Assembly (NCBI RefSeq): GCF_034424215.1
Contig: NZ_CP139960.1
Coordinates: 806,001-870,000, forward strand
Reading direction: 5' to 3'
Length of the DNA stretch: 64,000 bases
From: Niabella yanshanensis
GTDB taxonomy: Bacteria > Bacteroidota > Bacteroidia > Chitinophagales > Chitinophagaceae
Each line of letters starts with the position of its first letter. Within the stretch, counting starts at the first letter, position 1. The position numbers were made by a program, and so were the translations under genes. The notes below the pieces were generated by a model. The model did no database searches. It was not told where the DNA came from and saw nothing but the letters and a program-made list of their open reading frames with translations. Below, piece after piece: positions 53,346 through 62,020 of the stretch.

Positions 53346-53514
53346 TCAGGAAGGATCATATATTCCCTGGCCGCATTTACTATTAACAGGTATTCAAAAA
53401 ATAAATGAAGCTAAACTCTGCAAATATTAATACCGCCATAAACATTGAACCGTTAGATCAGCCTTCCTGTTTATTAACCGCCAATAAGTTAAATGAACAT
53501 TCAATAAATATAGA

Positions 53515-53560
53515 GTACGTAACAAATTGTTTATAATTTCTTAAAATACAATTTACGTAC
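53515..53560. promoter_or_regulatory. inverted repeat upstream of susC operon (possible operator)
   Basis: GTACGTAACAAATTG (53515-53529) and CAATTTACGTAC (53549-53560) are reverse complements apart from a 2-base bulge. The right arm overlaps the expected -33 region of the promoter at 53578. Confidence 0.5.
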
Positions 53561-53585
53561 CGAATCATTTATGTTGATACGTTTG
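53552..53585 (+). promoter_or_regulatory. candidate promoter of the SusCD operon
   Basis: TACGTTTG (53578-53585) matches TAnnTTTG; TTTA at 53552-53555, 22 bases upstream, is one change from the TTTG -33 box. Confidence 0.45.
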
Positions 53586-53758
53586 CACTCCAATTCAAAG
53601 CCTTTGCATATTTAACCAGAATCTTAAGCATATTAAGTGTTCAGGTCCTTTATAAACATGAAGTTGAGACCCCGTAAAACAAAACCTTCATTAAACTATA
53701 ATCCACAAACATTTTCTAAGATCCAGGCAAATAAATAATTAACTAAACTATCAAACAA

Positions 53759-56700
53759 ATGAAAATTGGACTGAAGCGGCACCGCTATTGGGGTGTTCTC
53801 TTATTGCTCCTGCTCGGCATTACTTCGCAGAGCTGGTCACAAACAAATACCGAAGTTACGGGTACCGTACGTGACCAAACAGGTGCGGTAATGTCAAATG
53901 TAACGGTTACCGCTATCAACGTATCAGATAGCACTTTACAAAATAGTACGATCACCAACGAAAAAGGGGTATTCAGTTTTAATCAATTGATCATCGGTAC
54001 TCTTTATCGCTTTAAAGCTACCTTTATAGGCTATCAGCCCCACTCAACCGAAAGCTATGAAATAAGGGCGGGTAATAACAACCCGGTTGCTATTGAGTTA
54101 TCGCCTACATCGGGCGCAGCGTTAGACGAGGTAATCGTGGTGGGTTATGGTACCCAAAAAAGGGTTAATGCAACAGGTGCCGTAGACCAGATCACCTCCA
54201 AAAGCCTGGAGAACAGACCCATTACGAACCTTACGCAGGGATTGCAGGGCATGTTGCCTAACCTGAACCTTAAAATGATGGATGGCAAGCCTACCCAGTC
54301 TCCCAATTACAATATCAGGGGTACCACTTCCATTGGCCAGGGTGGTAGCGCACTGGTGCTCATCGATGGCTTTGAAGGCGACCCCAGCCTTTTAAACCCC
54401 AACGACATTGAAACAGTTTCTATCTTAAAAGATGCAGCTTCAGCGGCTATCTACGGTGCCAGGGGTGTATTTGGCGTGGTGTTGATCACTACAAAAAAAG
54501 GGGTGAAAGGCAGAACCAACGTTTCTTACAGTACCAATTACGCGTTAAAATCACCGGTAACCCGTCCTGATTTTGTGACTGATGGCTATACCTGGGCAAA
54601 AATGTTTGCTGAAGCTTTTGTAAACGGTGATGGCGCTTTCCCGCAAAATGCCAATAAAACGCAGAAATTTTCGCAGGCATACCTGGATGAGTTTAAGAGA
54701 AGAGTTGAGTCCGGGCAGCCTTACAACACGGTAGAAATAAACCCTGCAACAGGCGAGTATACATACTATGGTAGTACCGACTACTACGCGGAACTGTACA
54801 AAAACAATACAGCAGCGTTTGAAAACAATCTATCAGTAAGCGGCGGAAGCGATAAAGCCACATTCCTGGTATCGGGCCGCTTCTTAAAGCAGGATGGTCT
54901 GTTCCGCTACAACAGCGATGATTATGACATGAAGAATATTCGCGCAAGGGGTAGTATACAGGTATTTCCGTGGTTAAGTATTGAGAACAATACTGACTAT
55001 TCTATTATGAACTATCATAACCCCATTAACGTGGGTGAAGGTGGGGGTATCTGGAGAAATATTGCCGATGAAGGAAAACCAACAATGCCCCTGTTTAATC
55101 CCGATGGGAGCTTGACTTTTGCTTCAGCTTACACAATCGGCGATTTCATTTATGGCAAAAATGGTATCGATACCCGTCGCGAAGTGTTCAGGAATATCAC
55201 TGGTTTAAGAAGCCATTTCTTCAATAATACATTGAGGGTTAACGCAGATTTCACTTTCCGTAATACGGATAATAACCGGGAGCAAAAACGCGTACAGGTT
55301 CCTTATAGCAATGCTGTAGGTGTTACTTCTTATATAGGTACAACTACCAATGACTTATTATCCGATCTGCGCGAAACCAGGTATTGGGCTACCAATATTT
55401 TTGCTGAATATGAAAACCGCTTTGGTGATCATCATTACCTGAAAGCCATGATGGGTTATAACTACGAACAATCTACCTACAACCGTACGGCGGTGCAACG
55501 TAACGGTATCATTTTCGAAGATGCCAATGATTTAAACCTGGCGCTGGGCCAGGCCATTACAACGGGGGGTGGTTACGAACAATGGGCTATCCTGAGTGGT
55601 TTCTCCAGGTTGAACTATTCTTTCAAAGACCGCTACCTGGTTGAAGTGAACGCGCGTTATGACGGGTCTTCTAAATTCCCTTCCAACCAGCGTTTCGGAG
55701 TCTTTCCCTCCGTATCTGCAGGCTGGAGAATTAATAAGGAATCTTTCTGGAATGTATCGCAAAAAGCGATCTCAGACCTGAAAATACGGGCTTCTTACGG
55801 ATCGCTGGGTAATGGCAATATCGCCTCCTATGCCTTCCAGGAAGTGTTTGATATCAGGCAGTCGGGTGTGATTTTAAACGGCACCAGGCCTCAAACCACC
55901 CGCAATCCTAATGTCATACCTGATGGGCTTACCTGGGAAACTTCTACCACAACCAATATTGGTTTGGATCTGACGACGCTGTCAGGCAAACTTACATTTA
56001 TGGGAGATGCCTATATCCGTAAAACAACAGATATGTTCACAAGGGCGCTGACGCCACCGGCGGTATTCGGTGTAGTTCAGGATGAGCTTCCCAGAGGAAA
56101 TTACGCTGACTTAACTACCCGTGGTTGGGAAGCATCATTAACCTGGAATGATCAGTTTGGCAGTTCAGAGAAACCATTCCGTTATAATGTAAGGCTGATG
56201 TTGTCTGACAATAAAACGAAAATCGATAAATATAATAACCCGGATAAACTGTTGACCGATTACTACGAAGGGCAAACTTTGGGCGAAATCTGGGGTTACG
56301 AAACAGAAGGCTTTTTTATCGATGAAGCAGATATTGCATCGCATGCCAAACAAAATCCACAAATGCGGGCATCACCTTCCGGTTTATGGTTCCCGGGTGA
56401 TATTAAATTAAGAGACCTGAATGGTGATGGCTTTATTAACGTAGGTGAAAACAAGGTGGGTAATTCGGGCGACCGCCGTATTATCGGAAATTCTGCTCCA
56501 AGATACATGTATGGTATTAACCTCGGCGCTGACTGGAATAATATCTTCTTCTCTGTTTTTTTCCAGGGCGTGGGCAAGCAGCAGTGGTATCCGAGTACAG
56601 AAACGGAGATGTTCTGGGGACAATATAACAGGCCCTATAACAATATCCCCGTTTTTCACCTGGGTAATATGTGGACCCCGGAAAATACAGATGCCTACTT

Positions 56701-57049
56701 CCCGAGAACGATGTCGCGGGCAGCATCCAGCAATACCAATCGTACGCTGGGTGTAGCACAAACACGTTACCTGCAAAACGTATCCTATATCAGGATGAAA
56801 AATATACAGATCGGTTATAACCTGCCCTCTAACTGGATCAACCGCATCGGCGCCCGATCTTTAAAGGTATTTTTCTCCGGCGAGAATTTATTTACCTACT
56901 CTCCTATGTACAAAATTGTTAAGAATACCATCGACGTAGAAAACGCTGTTCCTTCAGACCAGGATCTTAACAATAACAGCACTAACGGAGATGGCTATAA
57001 CTACCCAATGCTGAAAAGCTTCTCTTTCGGATTGAACGTTGGATTTTAA
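53759..57049 (+). CDS. SusC/RagA-family TonB-linked outer-membrane transporter
   Basis: 1096 residues. Signal peptide (WGVLLLLLLGITSQSWSQ), carboxypeptidase-regulatory-like domain (EVTGTVRDQTGAVMSNVTV ...), TonB box region LDEVIVVGYGTQKRV, plug (LVLIDGFEGDPSLLNPNDIE, VSILKDAASAAIYGARG) and a barrel ending LKSFSFGLNVGF. It works with the SusD protein encoded next to import a polymer or oligomer across the outer membrane. The third operon gene encodes a phosphodiesterase-like enzyme rather than a glycosidase, so the ligand may not be a plain sugar. Confidence 0.95.
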   Translation: MKIGLKRHRYWGVLLLLLLGITSQSWSQTNTEVTGTVRDQTGAVMSNVTVTAINVSDSTLQNSTITNEKGVFSFNQLIIGTLYRFKATFIGYQPHSTESYEIRAGNNNPVAIELSPTSGAALDEVIVVGYGTQKRVNATGAVDQITSKSLENRPITNLTQGLQGMLPNLNLKMMDGKPTQSPNYNIRGTTSIGQGGSALVLIDGFEGDPSLLNPNDIETVSILKDAASAAIYGARGVFGVVLITTKKGVKGRTNVSYSTNYALKSPVTRPDFVTDGYTWAKMFAEAFVNGDGAFPQNANKTQKFSQAYLDEFKRRVESGQPYNTVEINPATGEYTYYGSTDYYAELYKNNTAAFENNLSVSGGSDKATFLVSGRFLKQDGLFRYNSDDYDMKNIRARGSIQVFPWLSIENNTDYSIMNYHNPINVGEGGGIWRNIADEGKPTMPLFNPDGSLTFASAYTIGDFIYGKNGIDTRREVFRNITGLRSHFFNNTLRVNADFTFRNTDNNREQKRVQVPYSNAVGVTSYIGTTTNDLLSDLRETRYWATNIFAEYENRFGDHHYLKAMMGYNYEQSTYNRTAVQRNGIIFEDANDLNLALGQAITTGGGYEQWAILSGFSRLNYSFKDRYLVEVNARYDGSSKFPSNQRFGVFPSVSAGWRINKESFWNVSQKAISDLKIRASYGSLGNGNIASYAFQEVFDIRQSGVILNGTRPQTTRNPNVIPDGLTWETSTTTNIGLDLTTLSGKLTFMGDAYIRKTTDMFTRALTPPAVFGVVQDELPRGNYADLTTRGWEASLTWNDQFGSSEKPFRYNVRLMLSDNKTKIDKYNNPDKLLTDYYEGQTLGEIWGYETEGFFIDEADIASHAKQNPQMRASPSGLWFPGDIKLRDLNGDGFINVGENKVGNSGDRRIIGNSAPRYMYGINLGADWNNIFFSVFFQGVGKQQWYPSTETEMFWGQYNRPYNNIPVFHLGNMWTPENTDAYFPRTMSRAASSNTNRTLGVAQTRYLQNVSYIRMKNIQIGYNLPSNWINRIGARSLKVFFSGENLFTYSPMYKIVKNTIDVENAVPSDQDLNNNSTNGDGYNYPMLKSFSFGLNVGF

Positions 57050-57067
57050 CGTATAAAAAAACAACAG

Positions 57068-58846
57068 ATGAAAAAATTATATATAGGAATTTTATTGGGC
57101 GGCCTGGGTTTCACCGCCTGTAATAAACTGGACCAGATACCTCAGTCATCAGCTACCAGGGGTGCTGTATTTGGTACCGAAAATGGTCTGAAATTATATA
57201 CCAACTCCTTTTACGGAATGGATTTTCTGCCAAGAAACTCAACCAGCCAGGATGCGATGTCCGATTACCTGGCGGTTAGAGATGTTCAGAATTTTATTCG
57301 CGAAGGAGGCTTTGCCGCCAATAACAGTTCGGGATGGACCTGGACCAACCTGAGAAATATCAATTACTTCATAGAGAACTGCAACGACCCTGCTGTACCC
57401 GAAGCCACCCGTAACAACTACCTGGGTATTGCCCGTTATTTCAGGGCCTACTTTTACTGGGATAAAATAAAACGCTTTGGTGATGTACCCTGGATCGGGA
57501 AGGCGTTGAGTATTGATGATCCGGCTTTAACCGCAGGCAGAGATAAGCGGGAACTGGTTATGGATTCAGTGCTCGCCGACCTTGACTTTGCCTGTAACAA
57601 CATTATTTCCACCAACGATGCCAGTCGCACTACTATTACCAAATGGGTGGCTTATGCATTCAAATCAAGGGTGTGCTTATTTGAGGGTACTTTCAGGAAA
57701 TATCATACAGGATTAAATCTTACCGGTACAGCTGCCAAATGGTTGAATGAAGCTGCCGCCGCCGCCGACCAGGTTATTAAGAACGGTGGGTTTTCGCTGA
57801 ACACAACTGGTGGGCCCGGGGTCTCGTATCGCCAGGTATTTATCAGCAATGCACCTGTAGCAAACGAAGTATTACAGGCTGCTGTAGCCGATGTGAACCT
57901 GGGCGTGCTTAACGAGGCTAACTGGTGGTGGACCAGTGGTACTTATGGCGCTAAAGCCAGCTTCATACGAACCTTCATCAACACTTACCTGAAACTGGAT
58001 GGTACGCCTTTTACAAATGACCCGAATTATCGCACCATGCTATTTAAAGATGAGGTAAAAAATCGTGACCTGCGTTTGAAGCAAACCATTCGCCTGGGCG
58101 ATTATAAAAGGATCAGTAATGGACAGCAGGTGCCGGCGCCGCCCTTGTTCTCATATACTTTTACCGGCTACCAGCCTATTAAATGGACACTGGATGATAT
58201 GGCTTTTGATGCGGGCGCTTTAAACACCAATGCCATCGCTTTGTTTCGCTATGCAGAAGTACTACTCAACTATGCAGAGGCAAAAGCTGAACTGGGAACC
58301 TTAACCGATGCCGATTGGGCTTTAACAGTAGGCGCTCTTAGATCCAGGGCAGGTATTACCGGCGGCTTGGCGGCCAGGCCAACAACCGCCGACCCTTACC
58401 TTGTGGCCAACTACTTCCCGGGTATTACCGATCCGTCCATACTGGAAGTAAGAAGAGAACGGGGTATTGAGCTCAGCCTGGAAGGGTTGCGCTTTGCAGA
58501 CTTACTGAGATGGAAAAGAGGAGAACTCATGCAACAGGAATGGAATGGCTTCTATGTACCGGCATTGAACACGCCTATGGATTTAAACGAAGATGGTATA
58601 CCGGATGTTGCTTTTTTCCAGGGCACACGCCCCAATCCGGGAGCAGGGGGTGTCACCTATGTAGATGTGTCGCCTCGCATCGGCGCGGCAGTTAACTCGC
58701 AATTACTTAAAAATGGCACATCGGGTGAATTGACGTGGATGAATGAGATCCCCAGGAAATGGAACGAGCGCAACTACTACTACCCTATTCCATTGAACGA
58801 CCTGCAGCGTAATCCTAATTTAAAACAAAACCCGGGCTGGGAATAA
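57068..58846 (+). CDS. SusD/RagB-family substrate-binding lipoprotein
   Basis: 592 residues. Lipobox in GLGFTACNKLDQIPQ, then the SusD fold: GIARYFRAYFYWDKIKRFGD, an NYAEAKAELG tetratricopeptide-like helix pair, and the C-terminal EVRRERGIELSLEGLRFADL, RWKRGELM and YYYPIPLNDLQRNPNLKQNP. It caps the SusC barrel on the cell surface and binds the ligand. 18 bases after SusC, same operon. Confidence 0.95.
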   Translation: MKKLYIGILLGGLGFTACNKLDQIPQSSATRGAVFGTENGLKLYTNSFYGMDFLPRNSTSQDAMSDYLAVRDVQNFIREGGFAANNSSGWTWTNLRNINYFIENCNDPAVPEATRNNYLGIARYFRAYFYWDKIKRFGDVPWIGKALSIDDPALTAGRDKRELVMDSVLADLDFACNNIISTNDASRTTITKWVAYAFKSRVCLFEGTFRKYHTGLNLTGTAAKWLNEAAAAADQVIKNGGFSLNTTGGPGVSYRQVFISNAPVANEVLQAAVADVNLGVLNEANWWWTSGTYGAKASFIRTFINTYLKLDGTPFTNDPNYRTMLFKDEVKNRDLRLKQTIRLGDYKRISNGQQVPAPPLFSYTFTGYQPIKWTLDDMAFDAGALNTNAIALFRYAEVLLNYAEAKAELGTLTDADWALTVGALRSRAGITGGLAARPTTADPYLVANYFPGITDPSILEVRRERGIELSLEGLRFADLLRWKRGELMQQEWNGFYVPALNTPMDLNEDGIPDVAFFQGTRPNPGAGGVTYVDVSPRIGAAVNSQLLKNGTSGELTWMNEIPRKWNERNYYYPIPLNDLQRNPNLKQNPGWE

Positions 58847-58868
58847 AGACGGCCTTCAAATAGAGTAT

Positions 58869-59708
58869 ATGAAACTAAAAACATGGACCGTTGCCGCTTT
58901 TATGCTGGCAACCAGCTGTAGCATCCAGGCACAGAAAATAATTATCGGCAGCTTCAATATCCGTTATGATAATCCACGCGATTCGGGCAATCTCTGGAAG
59001 GACCGCGCGCCCGTAGTTTCCAACCTGATCCGCTTTCACGGCTTTGATATATTAGGTGTACAGGAAGGACTGATCCATCAACTGGAAGATATCAGCAAGG
59101 CACTACCCGAGTTTGCACGTTATGGCAAGGGGCGTGACGATGGTAAAGAAGGCGGCGAACACTCGGCCATCTTTTACAAAAAAGATCGTTTTAAATTGCT
59201 GGAAAGCGGAGACTTCTGGCTATCTGAATCTCCCGATCAACCGGGTAAAGGCTGGGACGCTACCTGCTGTAACCGTATCTGCTCATGGGTATACCTGGAG
59301 GATTTGAAGACGCAGAAAAAGTTCTATGCATTTAATGTGCATTACGATCACCAGGGTGTAATAGCCCGTCGTGAGAGCAGCAAGCTGATCCTGAAAAAGG
59401 TCCATGAAATAGCGGGTAACCATCCTGTTTTGTTAACCGGCGATTTCAACGGAAACCGTGAAAGCGAGTGGTATCAATACCTGGCTCATTCAAAGATATT
59501 GACGGACATTTACACCCAGGTAAAATTTCCATATGCCAATAACTCATCGGCCAACGGTTTTAGAATACCGCGTGGAAATGCCGTTATTGATCATATTTTC
59601 ATGACCCAACAGTTTAAGGCCAGCAGATGGGGTATTTTAACCGACACTTACTTCGGTAAGTTCCCTTCCGATCACTTTCCCGTATTGGCTGAGGTTGCAC
59701 TAAAGTAA
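58869..59708 (+). CDS. secreted endonuclease/exonuclease/phosphatase-family enzyme
   Basis: 279 residues with signal peptide (WTVAAFMLATSCSIQAQ). EEP motifs: IIGSFNIRYDNPRDSGNLWK (Asn), ILGVQEGLIHQLEDI (metal Glu), FYAFNVHYDHQG, VLLTGDFNGNRESEW (Asp-x-Asn) and PSDHFPVLAEV (Asp-His). Members cut phosphodiester or phosphomonoester bonds in nucleic acids, phospholipids or sugar phosphates. Its place right after SusD suggests it works on the ligand taken up by SusCD, or on a surface-bound form of it. A Cys in TSCSIQAQ could be a lipid site but the rest of the lipobox is weak. Confidence 0.9.
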   Translation: MKLKTWTVAAFMLATSCSIQAQKIIIGSFNIRYDNPRDSGNLWKDRAPVVSNLIRFHGFDILGVQEGLIHQLEDISKALPEFARYGKGRDDGKEGGEHSAIFYKKDRFKLLESGDFWLSESPDQPGKGWDATCCNRICSWVYLEDLKTQKKFYAFNVHYDHQGVIARRESSKLILKKVHEIAGNHPVLLTGDFNGNRESEWYQYLAHSKILTDIYTQVKFPYANNSSANGFRIPRGNAVIDHIFMTQQFKASRWGILTDTYFGKFPSDHFPVLAEVALK

Positions 59709-59732
59709 GATGATACAGTAAACAAAAATAGT

Positions 59733-59762
59733 TCTCCCGGGCATTAGTCCGGGAGACTTTTT
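59733..59762 (+). terminator. terminator of the SusCD operon
   Basis: TCTCCCGG (59733-59740) pairs with CCGGGAGA (59749-59756), 8-base loop, then CTTTTT. Confidence 0.9.
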
Positions 59763-59911
59763 ATACCCGCATGAAGTTCACCAGCATCAGGTAACCGACC
59801 CGCTTTAGTATTCCGCATTAAATAACCAACCAGGTATGGCTATACACGTAAATGTTCCCCACCTGTATACCTGGTCGAGAACATAGAATTAGTTCAAATG
59901 CAAAGTACGGA

Positions 59912-60148
59912 CTATCTACCCAACGAGTCATTGGCAGCACCTTCGAAAGTACTGGTATCTCTACCCGAACTCTGAGTGGTATCCATCCCCGGAGTCGTGC
60001 TCATATCACCCGCTCCCGGTGTGGTAGTATTCATGTCGCTGCTTCCCGGGCTCATCGTGGTCGTGTCTCCCATTTCAGCATCCTGATTGCTTTCATTATT
60101 ACAACTGGCTAAGAATGCCAAGCTCAAGGCTAGGAATAAAATTTTCAT
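59912..60148 (-). CDS. small low-complexity lipoprotein
   Basis: 78 residues. The signal peptide ends in a lipobox (LAFLASCNNE). The mature part is a Thr/Ser/Gly/Asp run with repeats like DTTTMSPGSSDMNTTTPGAG, disordered and probably a surface or periplasmic linker. Similar tiny lipoproteins are common in Bacteroidota. No function is suggested. Confidence 0.6.
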   Translation of the reverse strand: MKILFLALSLAFLASCNNESNQDAEMGDTTTMSPGSSDMNTTTPGAGDMSTTPGMDTTQSSGRDTSTFEGAANDSLGR

Positions 60149-60413
60149 AAAATAAAATTGATGGTTTAGAAATAAAGTAAGTTGGTCTCAAATTCCGTAC
60201 CGCTCCGTTCTTACGTTCATAATTACATGATCCTTTTTATGAAAGGACCGTATTACGGGGAATTAAAGCAACAATGTGGAAGATTCAGCACATCGATAAC
60301 CTGCCTGAAAACCAGTTACAGGCATGACCAGGATCATACCTTCATAACCGGCACTCTTTTAATTTACACCACTTTCAGAAAGGCTTTTTATAATCATTAT
60401 TTAAACCACGGTC

Positions 60414-60665
60414 ATGAATTATCCTGCAAGTATTCAAAATGAATTAAAATATATCAACAGCGCTGATTTCAAACTGGGAGCGTACATATACATGGGCATG
60501 GGAAAACTCAATGGCAGAACTGTATGTATCGCGGTCGCCTACAAGATCGACTACTGCATCAAGAAGTCTGAACAATTTGTAAAAGATGATCCCAATATAA
60601 CCTTCGATCATATCAACAAGGTGAGAACGGGCGAACTAACGGCCTGTTGCAGGTTTGAAGTATAA
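60414..60665 (+). CDS. small hypothetical protein
   Basis: 83 residues, ATG at 60414. Protein-like composition (MNYPASIQNELKYINSADF, GRTVCIAVAYKIDYCIKKSE, TACCRFEV), no signal peptide or family seen. The competing frame at 60182-60442 is less protein-like. Not certain to be expressed. Confidence 0.45.
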   Translation: MNYPASIQNELKYINSADFKLGAYIYMGMGKLNGRTVCIAVAYKIDYCIKKSEQFVKDDPNITFDHINKVRTGELTACCRFEV

Positions 60666-60926
60666 ATTCGGTAAAGGGTTGGCTGAACAGGTCAGGCCAG
60701 GTGAGTATCCGTTTCAACAAATGCCAGCGTTCCTGCTACAGCCGGCGCTCCCACCGGTTGTGATCGATTAGTTATGTTCAAACGGATGGCTTACCACCCG
60801 ATAGCCTCAACAGGTTTGATTCTTAAAAGAACCGGTTTGTATCCGTTTCAATACCAGTATTTTGGCCCGGGATTTGTTACGTTTTGGAAAATTGTTTAGC
60901 CGAATCCTTCTATTAAACCAATATAT

Positions 60927-61328
60927 ATGCAGCTGGAAATTACAAACTGGATCACTATACCTGTAGATAACAGGCAAAGAGCCGGCCATTTCTATGCCCA
61001 GGTCTTACAATTATCCGCTGCCCAAACACACAGCGGAGATGTCAATGTCGTTTACTTTCCGGATACCGTCAACGGCGGCTATTGCGGAAGTATGATAGAA
61101 CGCAATACCGCAGCGGAAGAACTGAAACCGGCGCTAATTTACATTTATGCTTTTGGTGACGTAGACGAGGTAGCCAGCCGTATCACGGCTTCCGGGGGCC
61201 ATATTCTTTCTATAAAAAATGATGTTTATCCGGAAGACAGCGTTTTTATCATTTTTGAAGATACCGAAGCCAATAAAATAGCGTTTGTAGGCTTGCGTGC
61301 CGCGCGAGCCCAAAAACATAGGGCCTGA
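60927..61328 (+). CDS. VOC (glyoxalase/bleomycin-resistance-like) family protein
   Basis: 133 residues. Starts ITNWITIPVDNRQRAGHFYA, the first beta-alpha-beta unit of the VOC fold, continues YCGSMIERN and VDEVASRITASGGHILS, and ends PEDSVFIIFEDTEANKIAFV. The metal-binding His/Glu pattern is incomplete by eye (final Glu in IIFEDTEAN). Function unknown, cytoplasmic. 79 bases before the nucleosidase gene, same strand. Confidence 0.85.
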   Translation: MQLEITNWITIPVDNRQRAGHFYAQVLQLSAAQTHSGDVNVVYFPDTVNGGYCGSMIERNTAAEELKPALIYIYAFGDVDEVASRITASGGHILSIKNDVYPEDSVFIIFEDTEANKIAFVGLRAARAQKHRA

Positions 61329-61346
61329 TCTGATAAAACGCGATCA

Positions 61347-61376
61347 TTTGACTTGTCTTAATTTTTGTTAGTTTCG
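61347..61376 (+). promoter_or_regulatory. candidate promoter of the nucleosidase gene
   Basis: TTTG at 61347-61350 and TAGTTTCG at 61369-61376 (one mismatch to TAnnTTTG) with an 18-base spacer, 32 bases before the ATG. Confidence 0.4.
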
Positions 61377-61401
61377 CCTGACTTTAAAAAGTAACAGGCG
61401 A
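61374..61401. promoter_or_regulatory. palindrome just before the nucleosidase start
   Basis: TCGCCTG (61374-61380) and CAGGCGA (61395-61401) flank ACTTTAAAAAGT. It overlaps the -7 region and ends six bases before the ATG, so it could act as operator or RNA hairpin. Confidence 0.45.
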
Positions 61402-61407
61402 CAATAA

Positions 61408-62010
61408 ATGATTAAAATAAATTCCACTTTGTCCTACCCCGCAGAAAATGCGGTATTTTGTTTTGCATTGGCTTCTGAAGCGGCTGAAGTATTTACAGGA
61501 CATCCGGTGCTGATTACCGGTATCGGCAAAGTGAACGCGGCTTATGAACTCACGAAAACTATTTGTTCCCGCAAGCCCGATCTTATCGTAAACCTGGGAT
61601 CTGCAGGAAGCAGTCATTTCCCTAAAGGCAGCGTAGTATGTTGTACCCAATTTATACAACGCGATATGGATGTAAGAGGATTGGGATATGAATTATATGA
61701 AACACCGTTATCCGATATGCCCGTTGTTCTGAAATACGGACTGGCCATGGAAGGCCTTCCTGAAGCAGTTTGCGGAACAGGAGATAATTTCGAAATGGGA
61801 CATGCGGCTACTATTTATAATGTGGTGGATATGGAAGCCCATGCGTTGGCTATGATAGCCATGAAAGAAAACATACCTTTTCTCTGCCTTAAGTATATCT
61901 CGGATGGTGCAGATGGAGATGCTGCAGAAGACTGGACGGTACAGGTACATAAAGCGGCGATGGCTTACGGAGCTATCTTGAAACTAAAAGTGAAAACACC
62001 GGCTCCGTAA
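61408..62010 (+). CDS. nucleoside phosphorylase / MTA-SAH nucleosidase-like protein
   Basis: 200 residues. PNP/UDP phosphorylase fold: VLITGIGKVNAAYELTKTIC, IVNLGSAGSSHFPKGSVVCC, and the purine/ribose-binding YNVVDMEAHALAMIAMKENI followed by LKYISDGADG. It is shorter than standard MTA/SAH nucleosidase (about 230) and lacks the early ExxxL start, so substrate is uncertain. Likely role: salvage of methylthioadenosine or another nucleoside. Confidence 0.85.
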   Translation: MIKINSTLSYPAENAVFCFALASEAAEVFTGHPVLITGIGKVNAAYELTKTICSRKPDLIVNLGSAGSSHFPKGSVVCCTQFIQRDMDVRGLGYELYETPLSDMPVVLKYGLAMEGLPEAVCGTGDNFEMGHAATIYNVVDMEAHALAMIAMKENIPFLCLKYISDGADGDAAEDWTVQVHKAAMAYGAILKLKVKTPAP

Positions 62011-62020
62011 CTCAACCCCA

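Larger units (their letters stand above)
53346..53758. other. 413-base gene-free leader of the SusC operon
   Basis: AT-rich, no credible ORF. It holds the inverted repeat at 53515-53560, a -7 box at 53578-53585 and an untranslated leader of about 170 bases. Confidence 0.6.

Noticed and set aside
53346-53758. Riboswitch in the long leader of the SusC operon
   Set aside because: No conserved riboswitch core was recognised by eye; only the dyad and promoter boxes are supported.
60182-60442. 86-codon plus-strand open frame
   Set aside because: Overlaps the better candidate at 60414 in another frame; composition is not protein-like.
60703-60850. GTATCCGTTTCAA repeated twice about 135 bases apart
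   Set aside because: Only 13 bases long with no matching flanks; likely chance or a weak remnant.
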